Of a stretch of 49,590 bases of DNA, positions 24,380 to 33,125 are shown in pieces; position 1 is the first letter of the stretch, and the number at the start of each line of letters is the position of its first letter. A program made the position numbers and the translations under genes. Below the pieces are notes generated by a model. That model did not search any database. It was given only the letters and a program-made list of their open reading frames with translations, and was not told the origin of the DNA. The stretch is from the NCBI GenBank assembly GCA_900752015.1, contig CAADTZ010000036.1, positions 1 to 49,590 of the forward strand, read 5' to 3'. The stretch is from an uncultured Collinsella sp. Its GTDB lineage: Bacteria; Actinomycetota; Coriobacteriia; Coriobacteriales; Coriobacteriaceae.

Positions 24380-24511
24380 CTACTCGGCAAACGCGTTACC
24401 GACGCTGTTGCCACCCACATACGCCTCGACCAGGGTAAGGTCGGGATTGAACACGACAACGTCGGCGTCGCGCCCCAGCATAATGCTATCGCACTTGTCG
24501 TCGACATGAGC
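24380..24511 (-). pseudogene. 3' remnant of a nagA-like gene
   Basis: The last 43 codons plus stop of an N-acetylglucosamine-6-phosphate deacetylase read without interruption, from AHVDDKC to NAFAE. They match the C-terminus of the intact NagA at 27157 in 32 of 43 residues. The similarity stops abruptly at 24511, and no start or catalytic part exists. The divergence suggests a separate, older paralogue lost by deletion rather than a fresh copy. Confidence 0.85.
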
Positions 24512-24544
24512 TAGCAATCGATGCCGGGGCCGACGCCCAGGCTT

Positions 24545-25399
24545 TTACAGCTCGGTCACGACAACGCCGTTGTAGACCTCGTCCCAACGGTCCATGACCA
24601 GATGGCCAGTCATGGGATCCATGGCATTGAGCTTGCCGCAGGTGTTGGCGGTACGCAGCACCGTCTCGTCGTCTGCGCCAGCAGCAATGGCATGCGCGAA
24701 GCCAGCGATAGTGGAGTCACCAGAGCCCGTGGCGTTAACGGCAGGGATATCGGGCGTCTTTGCGCGGAACGCACGGCCATTGTGGAAGCCAACGGAGCCG
24801 GCAGCGCCCATGGACACGACGACCCAGGGGATATCGGAGAAGCGGGCATCAGAGGCGAGCGCGGCGCGGAGCTCGTCCACATCGTCGGTGGTAAAGCTCG
24901 TGCCCAGAAGGCCGTTAATCTCGGTCAGGTTAGGCTTAACCAACTCAGGCTTGACCTCGGACTTGAGCGCAGCCTCGAGCGAGGCGCCCGAGGTATCGAG
25001 CAGCACCTTGGCGCCGGCGTTCTCTGCAATGCCCGTGATCTTGGCGTAGTAGTCCGCCTCGACGCCGCGGGGCAGCGAACCCGAGATGGTAACGACATCG
25101 GCCTTGCTCGCAAGCTCGGTAAACTTGGCGGTAAAGGCATCGAGCTCCTCGGGGGCAATCGTCGGGCCGCTCTCGAGCAACTCGGTCTGGTTGCCAGCAT
25201 GAAGGATATTGAGACAGATGCGAGTCTCGCCCTTGATGGGCACAAAATCATTCTTAATGCCGTTGGCATCCATGAGCTCGGCCATATAGGCGCCCATATG
25301 ACCACCAAGCAAGCCGGTTGCCACAACGTCGTCGATAACGAGCTCATCGAGCTGATAGCGCGTATCAACAGACGGGTTCATCGTAACGGTGAGGATCAT
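24545..25399 (-). CDS. lacC: PfkB-family sugar-phosphate kinase (LacC-like) with N-terminal internal deletion
   Basis: This 284-residue protein resembles tagatose-6-phosphate kinase LacC and 1-phosphofructokinase (MILTVTMNPSVD at the start, KGETRICLNI near 60, NATGSGDSTIAGF with the catalytic Asp near 228). The family is about 310 residues long. After IDDV the sequence jumps straight to VATGLLGG. The usual segment between them, about 26-28 residues with the GGKGxN substrate-binding motif, is missing in frame. Activity is therefore doubtful. The intact enzyme would convert tagatose-6-P to tagatose-1,6-bisphosphate. It is probably co-transcribed with the LacX-like gene upstream (59 bp gap). Confidence 0.85.
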   Translation of the reverse strand: MILTVTMNPSVDTRYQLDELVIDDVVATGLLGGHMGAYMAELMDANGIKNDFVPIKGETRICLNILHAGNQTELLESGPTIAPEELDAFTAKFTELASKADVVTISGSLPRGVEADYYAKITGIAENAGAKVLLDTSGASLEAALKSEVKPELVKPNLTEINGLLGTSFTTDDVDELRAALASDARFSDIPWVVVSMGAAGSVGFHNGRAFRAKTPDIPAVNATGSGDSTIAGFAHAIAAGADDETVLRTANTCGKLNAMDPMTGHLVMDRWDEVYNGVVVTEL

Positions 25400-25458
25400 T
25401 TTTAGCTCCTTATCTCGCAGGCTCCTTGTGCCTCGCGATACGAGTCGACAAAACGGAA

Positions 25459-26340
25459 TTACAGAATCTCAATCGTGAACGAGCGAACGACGGTCTCCTT
25501 GGGCTTGGCGATAAGGCAGCCGCGCTTATGCTCAAGCACGTCGTCCTCATCGGAGCAGGTCGAAAGGCCGCCCCAGGGTTCAACCGCCACAAAATCGCCC
25601 TCGGGCTTGCTCCACACAATGAGATATGGGAAGCCCTCAAAGCTCAGGCGGACGCCCTTGTCCTCGCCCTTTTTGGAAAGCGTGACCTGACGGCTCTCGA
25701 GCACGTCAAAGATGGTCTCCGCAAAATCGAAGAGCTCGTGCGACAGGGGCAGCGTCTTTCCAACCATGGGGTTCTTGGAGCGGTTTGCCACGTCAATCAA
25801 GCCAGTCGAAGGGACAGCGGTGCAAAGCTCCGCAGCCTCGTCTTTCTCAAAGCGCAACTCGTAGTCCGTATAGGCCTCGCCCTCATCGAGCGGACACCTA
25901 AAGCCGGGATGACCGCCGATAAAGAACGGCATGTCCTCGGTTCCCTCGTTGGTCACCTCATAGGAGACGCGCACGGCATCTCCCTCAAGCGTATAGCGGG
26001 CGACAAGCTTAAACGGGTACGGATAATCGCTCAGCAGCGCGGCGTTATCCTCGGAAGCCAGGCACATCGCCAGCTCGTTCTCGCCTTGGCTCAGCAGCTT
26101 CCACTCCTGTTTGCGCGCAAACCCATGGCGAGCGAGCTTTACATGATGCCCGGCAAACGTCATGGCGTTGTTATCGCGCAAGCCTCCGCAAATCGGGAAG
26201 CAAGTCGGTGCCTGGCCGGACCACACGGCGGGATCGCCCTGCCACAGATACTCGCGACCTCCGGCCTCGATCGAGGTAAACGAACCACCAGCCGTGGACA
26301 CCTTAATAGAAATCGAATCGTTGGAGAGAGCGTATTCCAT
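25459..26340 (-). CDS. Aldose 1-epimerase-family protein, LacX-like
   Basis: This protein of about 293 residues is of the LacX/YeaD type, distinct from the GalM at 21817. Landmarks are GGSFTSIEAGGREYLWQGD near 18-36, FPICGGLRD near 48-56, HGFAR near 71-75, the catalytic His in GGHPGF near 147-152, and AVEPWGGLSTC near 256-266. It starts at the ATG at 26340 behind AAAGGA. LacX genes accompany the tagatose-6-phosphate pathway, and its pairing here with a LacC-like gene agrees. It probably acts on a phosphorylated or free hexose. Confidence 0.87.
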   Translation of the reverse strand: MEYALSNDSISIKVSTAGGSFTSIEAGGREYLWQGDPAVWSGQAPTCFPICGGLRDNNAMTFAGHHVKLARHGFARKQEWKLLSQGENELAMCLASEDNAALLSDYPYPFKLVARYTLEGDAVRVSYEVTNEGTEDMPFFIGGHPGFRCPLDEGEAYTDYELRFEKDEAAELCTAVPSTGLIDVANRSKNPMVGKTLPLSHELFDFAETIFDVLESRQVTLSKKGEDKGVRLSFEGFPYLIVWSKPEGDFVAVEPWGGLSTCSDEDDVLEHKRGCLIAKPKETVVRSFTIEIL

Positions 26341-26496
26341 TGCCCATCCTTTCGAACAACTGCTTTTTGCTCGCAAGTACCCGTCTCGGCCCTGACCAAA
26401 GGACAAACCCGCACGTTCATCGATGCGTCCGGTATCCCAGCCATGCAACGGGGTACCATACAGACATTGATGCAATTACAGCTGAAAGGCCTTCTT

Positions 26497-27081
26497 ATGC
26501 GAACCATCATCCTTTATGCCTCACGCCACCACGGCAATACGAAAAAGCTCGTGGACGCCATCGTCGAGGCACACCCCGAGATCGATACCCTCGACGTCAA
26601 GGCGCTCGGCAAAAACGAGTATCCCGACCTGCACGAATACCATCTGATCGGTGTCGCCACGGGCATCTATTACTCCGAGATCGACAAGGACATGGCACGC
26701 GTGCTCACTAACGTGCTGCAGCCGCAGGACAAGGTGTTTGGCCTTATGACCTACGGTGGCAAAAACAAGTGGTACGGCAAGGATATCGATGGCATCTGCC
26801 GTATGAGGCAGGCCATCTTTATGGGTGTCTACGGCTGCCCCGGCTTTGATACGTGGGGACCGTTCAAGCTCGCCGGCGGTGTCCAAAAGGGACACCCGAC
26901 CGCTGAGGAAATTCAGGGCGCCGTCGACTTCTTCGACAAGATCGAAGACGAGTATGGCGACATCATCGTCGAGGAGTACGTCAAGCGTGAGAAGCGCCTA
27001 GCATACGAAAAGGAGCATCCTGCAGGAGGTCTGGTGGCCGGCGTTAAGCGCACGGCAAAGAAGATCGCCAACAAACTGTAA
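26497..27081 (+). CDS. Flavodoxin-family protein
   Basis: This 194-residue protein has an N-terminal flavodoxin fold. MRTIILYASRHHGNTKKLVD (1-20) contains the FMN phosphate loop, and GLMTYGGKNKWYG is consistent with a second flavin-contact loop. The last 40 residues form a Lys/Glu-rich helical tail not seen in small flavodoxins. Its start at 26497 follows AAAGG, and it is divergent from the LacX-like gene. It probably carries electrons for an unidentified reductase. There is no membrane span. Confidence 0.8.
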   Translation: MRTIILYASRHHGNTKKLVDAIVEAHPEIDTLDVKALGKNEYPDLHEYHLIGVATGIYYSEIDKDMARVLTNVLQPQDKVFGLMTYGGKNKWYGKDIDGICRMRQAIFMGVYGCPGFDTWGPFKLAGGVQKGHPTAEEIQGAVDFFDKIEDEYGDIIVEEYVKREKRLAYEKEHPAGGLVAGVKRTAKKIANKL

Positions 27082-27112
27082 CTGTAAAGGTGCTTTTGAG
27101 CGTTTAACCCAT

Positions 27113-27150
27113 ACGGCGGGTCCGAGCAGATTCGGGCCCGCCGTCTTTTT
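27113..27150. terminator. Terminator between flavodoxin and nagA
   Basis: ACGGCGGG-T-CCGA pairs with TCGG-G-CCCGCCGT, with TTTTT on the plus side. It lies between converging genes. Confidence 0.85.
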
Positions 27151-27156
27151 CTATCG

Positions 27157-28326
27157 TTACTCGGTAAAGGCGTTGCCGACGCTCTGACCGCCAACATACG
27201 TCTCGACGAGGGTGAGCTCATGGTCGAACACGACAAAGTCGGCGTCGCGACCCGGCATGATGCTGCCGCACTTATCCTCGATGTGCGCAGAGCGAGCCGG
27301 CACCTCGGTTGCCATGCGAATGGCGATATCGGCGCTGGCGATGCCCCAATCGACAACGTTCTTGACGCCCTGGGCAAGCGTGAGCACCGAGCCGGCAATG
27401 CTCTTGCCGTCGGCGAGCCAGCACAGGTTGTCCTTCATGATGACGTCCATGCCGCCGCTGGTGTAGCTGCCCTCGGGCATGCCGCCGCAGCCAAGGCAGT
27501 CGGTGATGAGCACCGTGTGCTGCCAGCCCTTTGCCTGCAGCAGCGCCTTGATGGCGGCAGGGTTCACGTGCTTGCCGTCACAGATGATCTCGGCATAGGT
27601 CTCGGGCGTGGACATGGCGGCACCCACGACACCGGGCTCACGGTGATGCAGCCCGCGCTGGCCGTTATAGGTATGCGTAAAGCAGCTGGCACCGGCGTTG
27701 ATGGCGGCGATGCACTCATCGTAGGTGGCGTCGGAGTGACCGATGCTGGTCACGACGCCCTTCGCGTTGAGAGCGGCAGCATAGGCGGCAGCACCATCGC
27801 GCTCAGCGGCCATGGCACTCTTGACGATACGTCCGCCAGCGGCCTCCTGCCACTGATCGAAGACCTCCTCGGAGGGATCGATAAGATAAGCGGGGTTCTG
27901 CGCGCCCACGTGCTTCATGGTAAAGAAGGGGCCCTCCAGGTAGATGCCTTGGATACGAGCACCACAGAAGTCGGGGCCGCGACCCTCGTCCGCCTGGGCG
28001 ATGGCGGCGCAGGCGTCCTTGATCTGCTCGACGCCATCGGTGAACGTCGTGGGCAGCCAGCTGGTGGTACCGCGACGGGCGAGCTCGGTCGAGCTGATAT
28101 CGATACCCTCGGGGTCGTTATCGGTAGTCGAATGGTTATAGAAGCCATGGATGTGGGTGTCGACCATGCCCGGCGCGATCCACGATCCCGTGTAGTCCTT
28201 GATCTCGCAGGAGGGCTCGTCGGCCTGCCAGGCGCCAAAGACGCCATCCTCGACCATAAGATAGCCGCCCAGCTGCGGGCCTGCCGGCAAGAAGAACTTG
28301 TCAGCCTTAATTGCGTATGTGCTCAT
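27157..28326 (-). CDS. nagA: N-acetylglucosamine/galactosamine-6-phosphate deacetylase
   Basis: This 389-residue amidohydrolase removes acetate from GlcNAc-6-P or GalNAc-6-P. The metal-site DTHIHG lies near 60-65. GHSDATYDE and FTHTYNG supply further metal and substrate ligands near 195-220, and ITDCLGCGG near 275 would carry the catalytic Asp. It begins at the ATG at 28326 behind AGGAG. The terminator at 28396 separates it from agaS upstream. With AgaS and the mannose-family PTS it forms an N-acetylhexosamine route. The AgaS pairing makes GalNAc-6-P (AgaA role) as likely as GlcNAc-6-P. Confidence 0.9.
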   Translation of the reverse strand: MSTYAIKADKFFLPAGPQLGGYLMVEDGVFGAWQADEPSCEIKDYTGSWIAPGMVDTHIHGFYNHSTTDNDPEGIDISSTELARRGTTSWLPTTFTDGVEQIKDACAAIAQADEGRGPDFCGARIQGIYLEGPFFTMKHVGAQNPAYLIDPSEEVFDQWQEAAGGRIVKSAMAAERDGAAAYAAALNAKGVVTSIGHSDATYDECIAAINAGASCFTHTYNGQRGLHHREPGVVGAAMSTPETYAEIICDGKHVNPAAIKALLQAKGWQHTVLITDCLGCGGMPEGSYTSGGMDVIMKDNLCWLADGKSIAGSVLTLAQGVKNVVDWGIASADIAIRMATEVPARSAHIEDKCGSIMPGRDADFVVFDHELTLVETYVGGQSVGNAFTE

Positions 28327-28390
28327 ATGCACTCCTTGCTTCTTGAAGCAGTTGACCGTGATGATACTTATACCCAGCCAGTGTAAAAAC

Positions 28391-28427
28391 AAAAAGCGCC
28401 CGCCCGCCGTTATGAGCGGACGGGCGC
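28391..28427 (-). terminator. Terminator of agaS
   Basis: GCGCCCG-C-CCGC pairs with GCGG-A-CGGGCGC. On the minus strand it runs into TTTTTGTTTTT. Confidence 0.9.
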
Positions 28428-28445
28428 CCTTACAGGGGGGCGCGA

Positions 28446-29612
28446 TTAAGCGGTGAAGGGGTGAATCGTCACGCCCTTAACCACGCGGTTGACCGTGCCG
28501 GTGGGGCTCGGCGTATCGGGCGTGTTGCCCACGCGCACGGAGTTGAGCAGGCTGATAGCCTGGGCAAACATCACGAACGGCAGAGCAAGGTAGCCCTCGG
28601 GAAGCGCCTCGTAGCCCTTAAAGGTGAAGGACTCACCCTCATAGACGGTGGCACCTTCCTGCTGAACGGCGACGGTGTGCTGAGCAATATCATCGCCACC
28701 GATCTCATTGAGGATGTCGATGTCGTACTGACGGGTGTAGGCGTCGTTGTTGACGAACACGAAGACGAGCGTCTTATCGTCGACGAAGGACTTAGGTCCG
28801 TGACGATAGCCCATGGAGGTGTCGTAAGAAGTAGCGACCAGACCGTGAGCAAGCTCGAGGATCTTGAGCTGGCTCTCCTGGGCAAGGCCACCGAAGGAGC
28901 CAGAACCCAAGTAGGTCACGCGGTTGAAGTCGCCAGCGAGGTAATCGGCGACCTCGGACTCGCGAGCGATAACCTCCTCGCCCATCTTGGCGATGGTCTC
29001 GACCCACTCGGCCTTCTGCTCGTCAGAGGCAGTGTCAAAAATAAGGGTGGAGAGCAGGGTCATGCAGGAATAAGAACCGGTCATGGCGAAGCCCTTGTCG
29101 TTGGCGCGCGGAATGAGCAGCGTCAGCGCGTTAGGATCATCGGCAGACTCGACGGCGAGCTTGCCCTCGGGAGCGCAGGTGATGTTGAGGAACTTAACGT
29201 TGTGGACGAGCTCCTTGGCAACGGCAACGGCGGCAAGGCTCTCGGGGCTGTTGCCAGAGCGGGCAAAGGAAACCACGAGCGTGGGATCCTCGGCGCGCAG
29301 GAAGTCGCGCGGGGCGCTCACGATATCGGTCGTGGCGATGGGCTTAAAGTCGTAGAGATCAGTGTTGCCAGCGTGACGCAGGTACGGGGCGCAGGTATCG
29401 CCAACGTAGTCGGACGTACCGGCACCGGTGAAGACAACGGACAGACGACCCTCGCCCATAGCGCGAGCCTCGGCCAGGAAGGCCTCGATGGCCTCCTTGT
29501 TCTCGCGATAGATGTTGAGCGTATCACGCCAAAGCTCGGGCTGCTGAGCAATCTCGGCCGTGGTGATCTGGGCGCCGAGCTCGGTGAGCTCCTCGACACT
29601 CTTCTCGAACAT
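28446..29612 (-). CDS. agaS: SIS-domain sugar isomerase/deaminase AgaS
   Basis: This 388-residue protein has two SIS phosphosugar-binding domains. The first has FTGAGTSDYVGD near 61-72 and SFARSGNSPES near 114-124, and the second has YLGSGSFGGLAQES near 234-247 with MGYRHGPKSF near 265-274. AgaS converts galactosamine-6-P to tagatose-6-P and ammonia. It starts 62 bp downstream of a TGGTAGTAACCA operator, so the GntR regulator just upstream probably controls it. The tagatose-6-P produced would feed a LacC-type kinase, which is defective in this window. Confidence 0.88.
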   Translation of the reverse strand: MFEKSVEELTELGAQITTAEIAQQPELWRDTLNIYRENKEAIEAFLAEARAMGEGRLSVVFTGAGTSDYVGDTCAPYLRHAGNTDLYDFKPIATTDIVSAPRDFLRAEDPTLVVSFARSGNSPESLAAVAVAKELVHNVKFLNITCAPEGKLAVESADDPNALTLLIPRANDKGFAMTGSYSCMTLLSTLIFDTASDEQKAEWVETIAKMGEEVIARESEVADYLAGDFNRVTYLGSGSFGGLAQESQLKILELAHGLVATSYDTSMGYRHGPKSFVDDKTLVFVFVNNDAYTRQYDIDILNEIGGDDIAQHTVAVQQEGATVYEGESFTFKGYEALPEGYLALPFVMFAQAISLLNSVRVGNTPDTPSPTGTVNRVVKGVTIHPFTA

Positions 29613-29674
29613 TTCTAATACCTCTCTCTAGAAGTAATCCTCTGACGTGCAATTATACACTTCGGTTGGTTATC

Positions 29675-29686
29675 TGGTAGTAACCA
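29675..29686. promoter_or_regulatory. GntR (NagR/DasR-like) operator upstream of agaS
   Basis: TGGTAGTAACCA, within CTGGTAGTAACCAG, has the TGGT-N4-ACCA form of known DasR/NagR sites. The same 12-mer occurs at 33968 upstream of the PTS operon. Confidence 0.75.
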
Positions 29687-29726
29687 GTTAAATGCAAAGA
29701 ATCACCATATGGAAACGATGCGGACA

Positions 29727-30458
29727 CTAGTTGCTACGCTGGTGGTAAACCTTGTATTTAAACTGATCGGCACGAGCAACCGAGAGTGTATACTCCACAA
29801 CCTCGTTTGACTCGTTATACGTAGTCCTGACCAAATCGAGCACAGGCGAGCCCTCGACAATTCCCAAAAGGTGGGCATCGGTGGGACGGGCTATGCTCGC
29901 ATAGAACTCCTCTTCGGCCACGCGAATCTTTTGCTGAAAGTCCTGCTCAATCACATCGTAAAGCGGCTTACGCTCCAGCAGCGGTCGCTTTAGGGACAGA
30001 AATTGACGAACCGGCAGATAGCTGCGTTCGACCATCATGGGCATATTGTCGGCAGAACGAAGGCGCTTGAGCTTAAAAATGCGATCACCGATGCGCAATC
30101 CCATATGCTCGGCCAGATTCTTATCGGCCTCCATCTCGCAAAACTCGAGAATCGTGGTCTCAGGTTCTCGACCCATCGTGCGCATCTGCTCGGTAAAGCT
30201 ATAGGACTGCATGAGATTGGTTGCCTTTGCCGAACGGTCGGTCACAAAGGTACCGCGACCGTGCTGCCGAACCACCAGTCCTAAACGCTCCAGTTCCTGC
30301 AGAGCCAGGCGTACTGTAGTGCGCGAGAGACCATAGCGCTCCGAAAGTTCGCGCTCGGAAGGAATCATGTCACCGGCGCGATATTCATGGTCGATCTTTT
30401 CGGTCAGAATATCGACCAGCTGATCGTACAGCGGTTGCTTACGCGCTCCGATCGCCAT
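29727..30458 (-). CDS. GntR-family regulator with UTRA domain, NagR/DasR-like
   Basis: This 243-residue regulator has an N-terminal winged helix (about 8-76, LSRTTVRLALQELE) and a UTRA domain (about 95-235, with MVERSYLPV typical of amino-sugar sensors). It sits between the PTS operon and agaS. Identical TGGTAGTAACCA sites precede both, so a local amino-sugar regulon is likely, relieved by a hexosamine-phosphate. It lies after the PTS terminator at 30544 and so probably has its own promoter. Confidence 0.9.
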   Translation of the reverse strand: MAIGARKQPLYDQLVDILTEKIDHEYRAGDMIPSERELSERYGLSRTTVRLALQELERLGLVVRQHGRGTFVTDRSAKATNLMQSYSFTEQMRTMGREPETTILEFCEMEADKNLAEHMGLRIGDRIFKLKRLRSADNMPMMVERSYLPVRQFLSLKRPLLERKPLYDVIEQDFQQKIRVAEEEFYASIARPTDAHLLGIVEGSPVLDLVRTTYNESNEVVEYTLSVARADQFKYKVYHQRSN

Positions 30459-30543
30459 CCTATCCTCCCTTTTGCTCGAATTCGGCTAACTACCTAGGGT
30501 GTTTAGCATTATCTGTCTGCCACACCCGAATCAACAAGAAAAC

Positions 30544-30577
30544 AAAAGCCGCGCGCTCTTTCGAGCACGCGGCTTTT
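30544..30577 (-). terminator. Terminator of the mannose-family PTS operon
   Basis: AAAAGCCGCG-C-GCTC pairs with GAGC-A-CGCGGCTTTT, and a T-rich tail follows on the minus strand. Confidence 0.88.
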
Positions 30578-30643
30578 AACATACACATGGCTTAAGGGGT
30601 CGGGGTGTGAGCCGCGTAGGGACACACCCCTCAAGCTAGAGCC

Positions 30644-31726
30644 TTACCAGATGCTCGGCCAGAGACCAAGCGGGCCAGCGCCCAGGATGCCAAGGACGAA
30701 GAGCAGGAGAATGCCCTTGGTCGGGGTCCAGCTGTGCTTAGCAAACATGTAGTAAAGCAGCAGCGTAAGCATAAGCGGGACGAGCTTGGGGACGATGGTG
30801 TTGAGGGTGTCGGCAACAGAGAAGTTGACCGGATCCTCGGTGACGGTGCCGTAGGTAACGGACTCCATGCCGTTGCCCAGATCGGTGACGCCGCACTCGA
30901 CAGCGTTGCCGTCGGCATCGGAAGCGGTGAGGGCGTTGCCGTCCTCATCGGTCATGGCGATGGTACCGGCCTCAGCGGTCTCGGTATCGATACCCTCCAT
31001 ACCGGTGAAGTTCTCGGCCTCCTTCTCGGAGACGATCACGGTAGTAGCGGAGAGGCCACGGGTGGTGCCGTTGGGGATCTGGAGGTTGATCTGGGTGCCA
31101 CCCATGGTGACGACCAGGCAACCGACGACGAAGACGCCCATGATGGAAGCGGCACGCGTGAAGGCCTGCATGTTGGCGGTCAGAGCGTCAATAGCGCTGG
31201 TGCCAAGCTTGTAGGACCAGTTCATGAGCCAGAAGCGCAGAGCGAACTGGACGACGTTGAAGATCACCAGGAAGATGATCGGTGCAGCGGCGTTGCCGTT
31301 GATGGCCATGTTAGAGGTGATGCCGGCCGTGATAGGCACAAGCGTCAGCCAGAACAGGGCGTCACCGATACCACCGAGCGGGCCCATTGCGGCGACGCGG
31401 ACGGCGCGGATCGTGGGGATGTCAACCTTGTTCTGCTCGAGCGAAAGCACGATGCCCATAACAAAGGTGACAAGGAACGGGTGGGTGTTGAAGAACTCCA
31501 GGTTGTGGCTCATGGAAGCCGCGAGGTCGTTCTTGTTGGTGTGGATCTTCTCCAGACCGGGGATGATGGAGTAAAGCCAGCCAGCGGCCTGCATGCGCTC
31601 GTAGTTGAACGATGCCTGCAGGAAGCAGGAGCGCCAAGCCATCTTGTTGAGGGTCTTCTGGTCGAGCTGCGGAGCAGGAGTGAGATCCTCGTAGTGCTCC
31701 GGGATCACATACTCATTAGATGCCAT
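30644..31726 (-). CDS. PTS mannose/fructose/sorbose-family EIID with long insert
   Basis: This 360-residue membrane subunit starts at the ATG at 31726, behind GGAGGTGA, overlapping the EIIC end by 11 bp. The cytoplasmic N-terminal part contains the family WRSCFLQASFNYERMQ and GPLGGIGDALFW motifs. Canonical EIID proteins have about 280 residues. Here about 80 acidic, Thr/Ala/Gly-rich residues are inserted (about 210-290, including TDEDGNALTASDADGNAV) before the last membrane spans. The insert has the look of an exposed loop. EIIC and EIID together form the channel for the amino sugar. Confidence 0.88.
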   Translation of the reverse strand: MASNEYVIPEHYEDLTPAPQLDQKTLNKMAWRSCFLQASFNYERMQAAGWLYSIIPGLEKIHTNKNDLAASMSHNLEFFNTHPFLVTFVMGIVLSLEQNKVDIPTIRAVRVAAMGPLGGIGDALFWLTLVPITAGITSNMAINGNAAAPIIFLVIFNVVQFALRFWLMNWSYKLGTSAIDALTANMQAFTRAASIMGVFVVGCLVVTMGGTQINLQIPNGTTRGLSATTVIVSEKEAENFTGMEGIDTETAEAGTIAMTDEDGNALTASDADGNAVECGVTDLGNGMESVTYGTVTEDPVNFSVADTLNTIVPKLVPLMLTLLLYYMFAKHSWTPTKGILLLFVLGILGAGPLGLWPSIW

Positions 31727-32516
31727 CTTCGAAGTCACCTCCGTCAGAAACAGCTGCACCCTTCAGCTCGGTCTGCTGCTGGAAGTCCCAGAAAGCGATG
31801 CCGAAGCCGATGAGAGCGAGGATGAGCAGAGCAGGGGTTGCCAGCGAATCGTTGGCAACGGTGATGAGCGCGAGGCCAAAGCCCATGAGGAAGAAGCCCC
31901 ACATATCGCGGTTCATCATAACCTTGAGCAGGACGGCGAAGCCGACGAAGCGCATCATGCCGCCTGCAGCGGAGAGACCGGTCTGCAGCCAAGTCGGGAT
32001 GGCAGAAGCGATGGTCTGACCGATGGTAGCGCCAGCGATGAAGAACAGGGTGACGACGACAGCGAAGATCAGGCCGAGCAGAGCCATGGCGAAGTAGTTC
32101 AGGCGCTCGATGCCCTTGGTGTCCGCGTTGTGAGCCATGTTATCGGCCGTGGACATAAGCGGGGACATAAGCGTGAAGACCAGGGTAACGCCAAGCTGGC
32201 CAAGCAGAGCGAACGGAATGGCGAGGCCGACTGCCGCGTTGGGCTCGAGGCCCGTGGCGATAGCGAGAATGGCTGCCATGATGCCGCCGATGACGGCGTT
32301 AGGCGGCTGAGCGCCTCCGATCGGCATGTTGCCGATCGTCATGAGCTGATAGGTACCACCCACGAGAAGACCGGTGTTGAGGTCGCCAAGGATAAGACCG
32401 ATGACGGCGCCGGTGACGATGGGCTGATAGAGAGACTCGAGGAAGTCAAACTGGTCGATTGCCGCGATGAACGTGACGACGAAGACCAGAGCGATCTGGA
32501 TGATCGAGTATTCCAT
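31716..32516 (-). CDS. PTS mannose/fructose/sorbose-family EIIC
   Basis: This 266-residue integral membrane protein has several hydrophobic spans and the family GGTYQLMTIGNMPIGGAQPP segment (about 53-72). It resembles AgaC/AgaW-type permeases. It follows EIIB by 90 bp and overlaps EIID. Its acidic C-terminus (GGDFEDGI) lies over the EIID start, which points to translational coupling. Substrate by context is GalNAc, galactosamine or GlcNAc. Confidence 0.9.
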   Translation of the reverse strand: MEYSIIQIALVFVVTFIAAIDQFDFLESLYQPIVTGAVIGLILGDLNTGLLVGGTYQLMTIGNMPIGGAQPPNAVIGGIMAAILAIATGLEPNAAVGLAIPFALLGQLGVTLVFTLMSPLMSTADNMAHNADTKGIERLNYFAMALLGLIFAVVVTLFFIAGATIGQTIASAIPTWLQTGLSAAGGMMRFVGFAVLLKVMMNRDMWGFFLMGFGLALITVANDSLATPALLILALIGFGIAFWDFQQQTELKGAAVSDGGDFEDGI

Positions 32517-32606
32517 CTTGCTCCTCCTTTCAAAATGTATGTACGCACTTTGGATTTCACGTACAGAACGTCAGGGTTTCACTCCTGACAACGTGGATCA
32601 CGAGGA

Positions 32607-33089
32607 TTACGAGAAGAGCTTGCTCGTGTCCTCAACAGGCGTGCTCGGAACGCGCCTGATCTCCAACTCCACCCCCAATTCCTGCAGCTCTTTAAACGCA
32701 GCGACATCCTCGTCGTTAACTGCGACGGAGGTGGCGACTTGGCGCTTTCCTTCCGACATGTGCATGTTGCCGATGTTTACCTTCTTTATAGGCACACCGC
32801 CCTTGACGAGCGTAAGCACGTCTTCCGGTGTTTCGGCCACGATGAAGATCTTCTGGCGCGGGCTCGCCTTGCCAATGACGTCGATGGTCTTCTGCAGAGA
32901 GAAGAAACGCGTAGCGACGCCGGCGGGAGCGGCCATCTTCATGAGGTTCTGGCGCATGGTGTTGGACGCCACGTCGTCGTTGGCGACGAGGATGAGGTTG
33001 GAGCCCAGGGTGGAGTTCCACTGGGTGGCAACCTGACCATGAACCAGTCGGTTATCGATGCGGGTAAGAAGAATGTTGGGTTCTGCCAT
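32607..33089 (-). CDS. PTS mannose/fructose/sorbose-family EIIB
   Basis: This 160-residue cytoplasmic subunit has the intact active-site loop RIDNRLVHGQV with phospho-acceptor His17. It relays phosphate from the EIIA at 33407 to the incoming sugar. The orphan protein at 22954 is its close paralogue but has Tyr in place of this His, which makes this copy the working one. It lies 36 bp after YajC in the operon. Confidence 0.92.
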   Translation of the reverse strand: MAEPNILLTRIDNRLVHGQVATQWNSTLGSNLILVANDDVASNTMRQNLMKMAAPAGVATRFFSLQKTIDVIGKASPRQKIFIVAETPEDVLTLVKGGVPIKKVNIGNMHMSEGKRQVATSVAVNDEDVAAFKELQELGVELEIRRVPSTPVEDTSKLFS

Positions 33090-33125
33090 GTTGATCAGCT
33101 TCCTTTCGTTATTTGCTGACGACAG

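Noticed and set aside
24100..24507. A minus-strand open frame over the nagA remnant
   Set aside because: It is out of frame with both the nagA-like tail and the YhcH gene and is Arg/Ser-rich. The remnant is read in another frame.
25426..27081. One 551-residue plus-strand protein containing the flavodoxin
   Set aside because: Its first two-thirds are antisense to the LacX-like gene. The flavodoxin has its own start at 26497 with a ribosome site.
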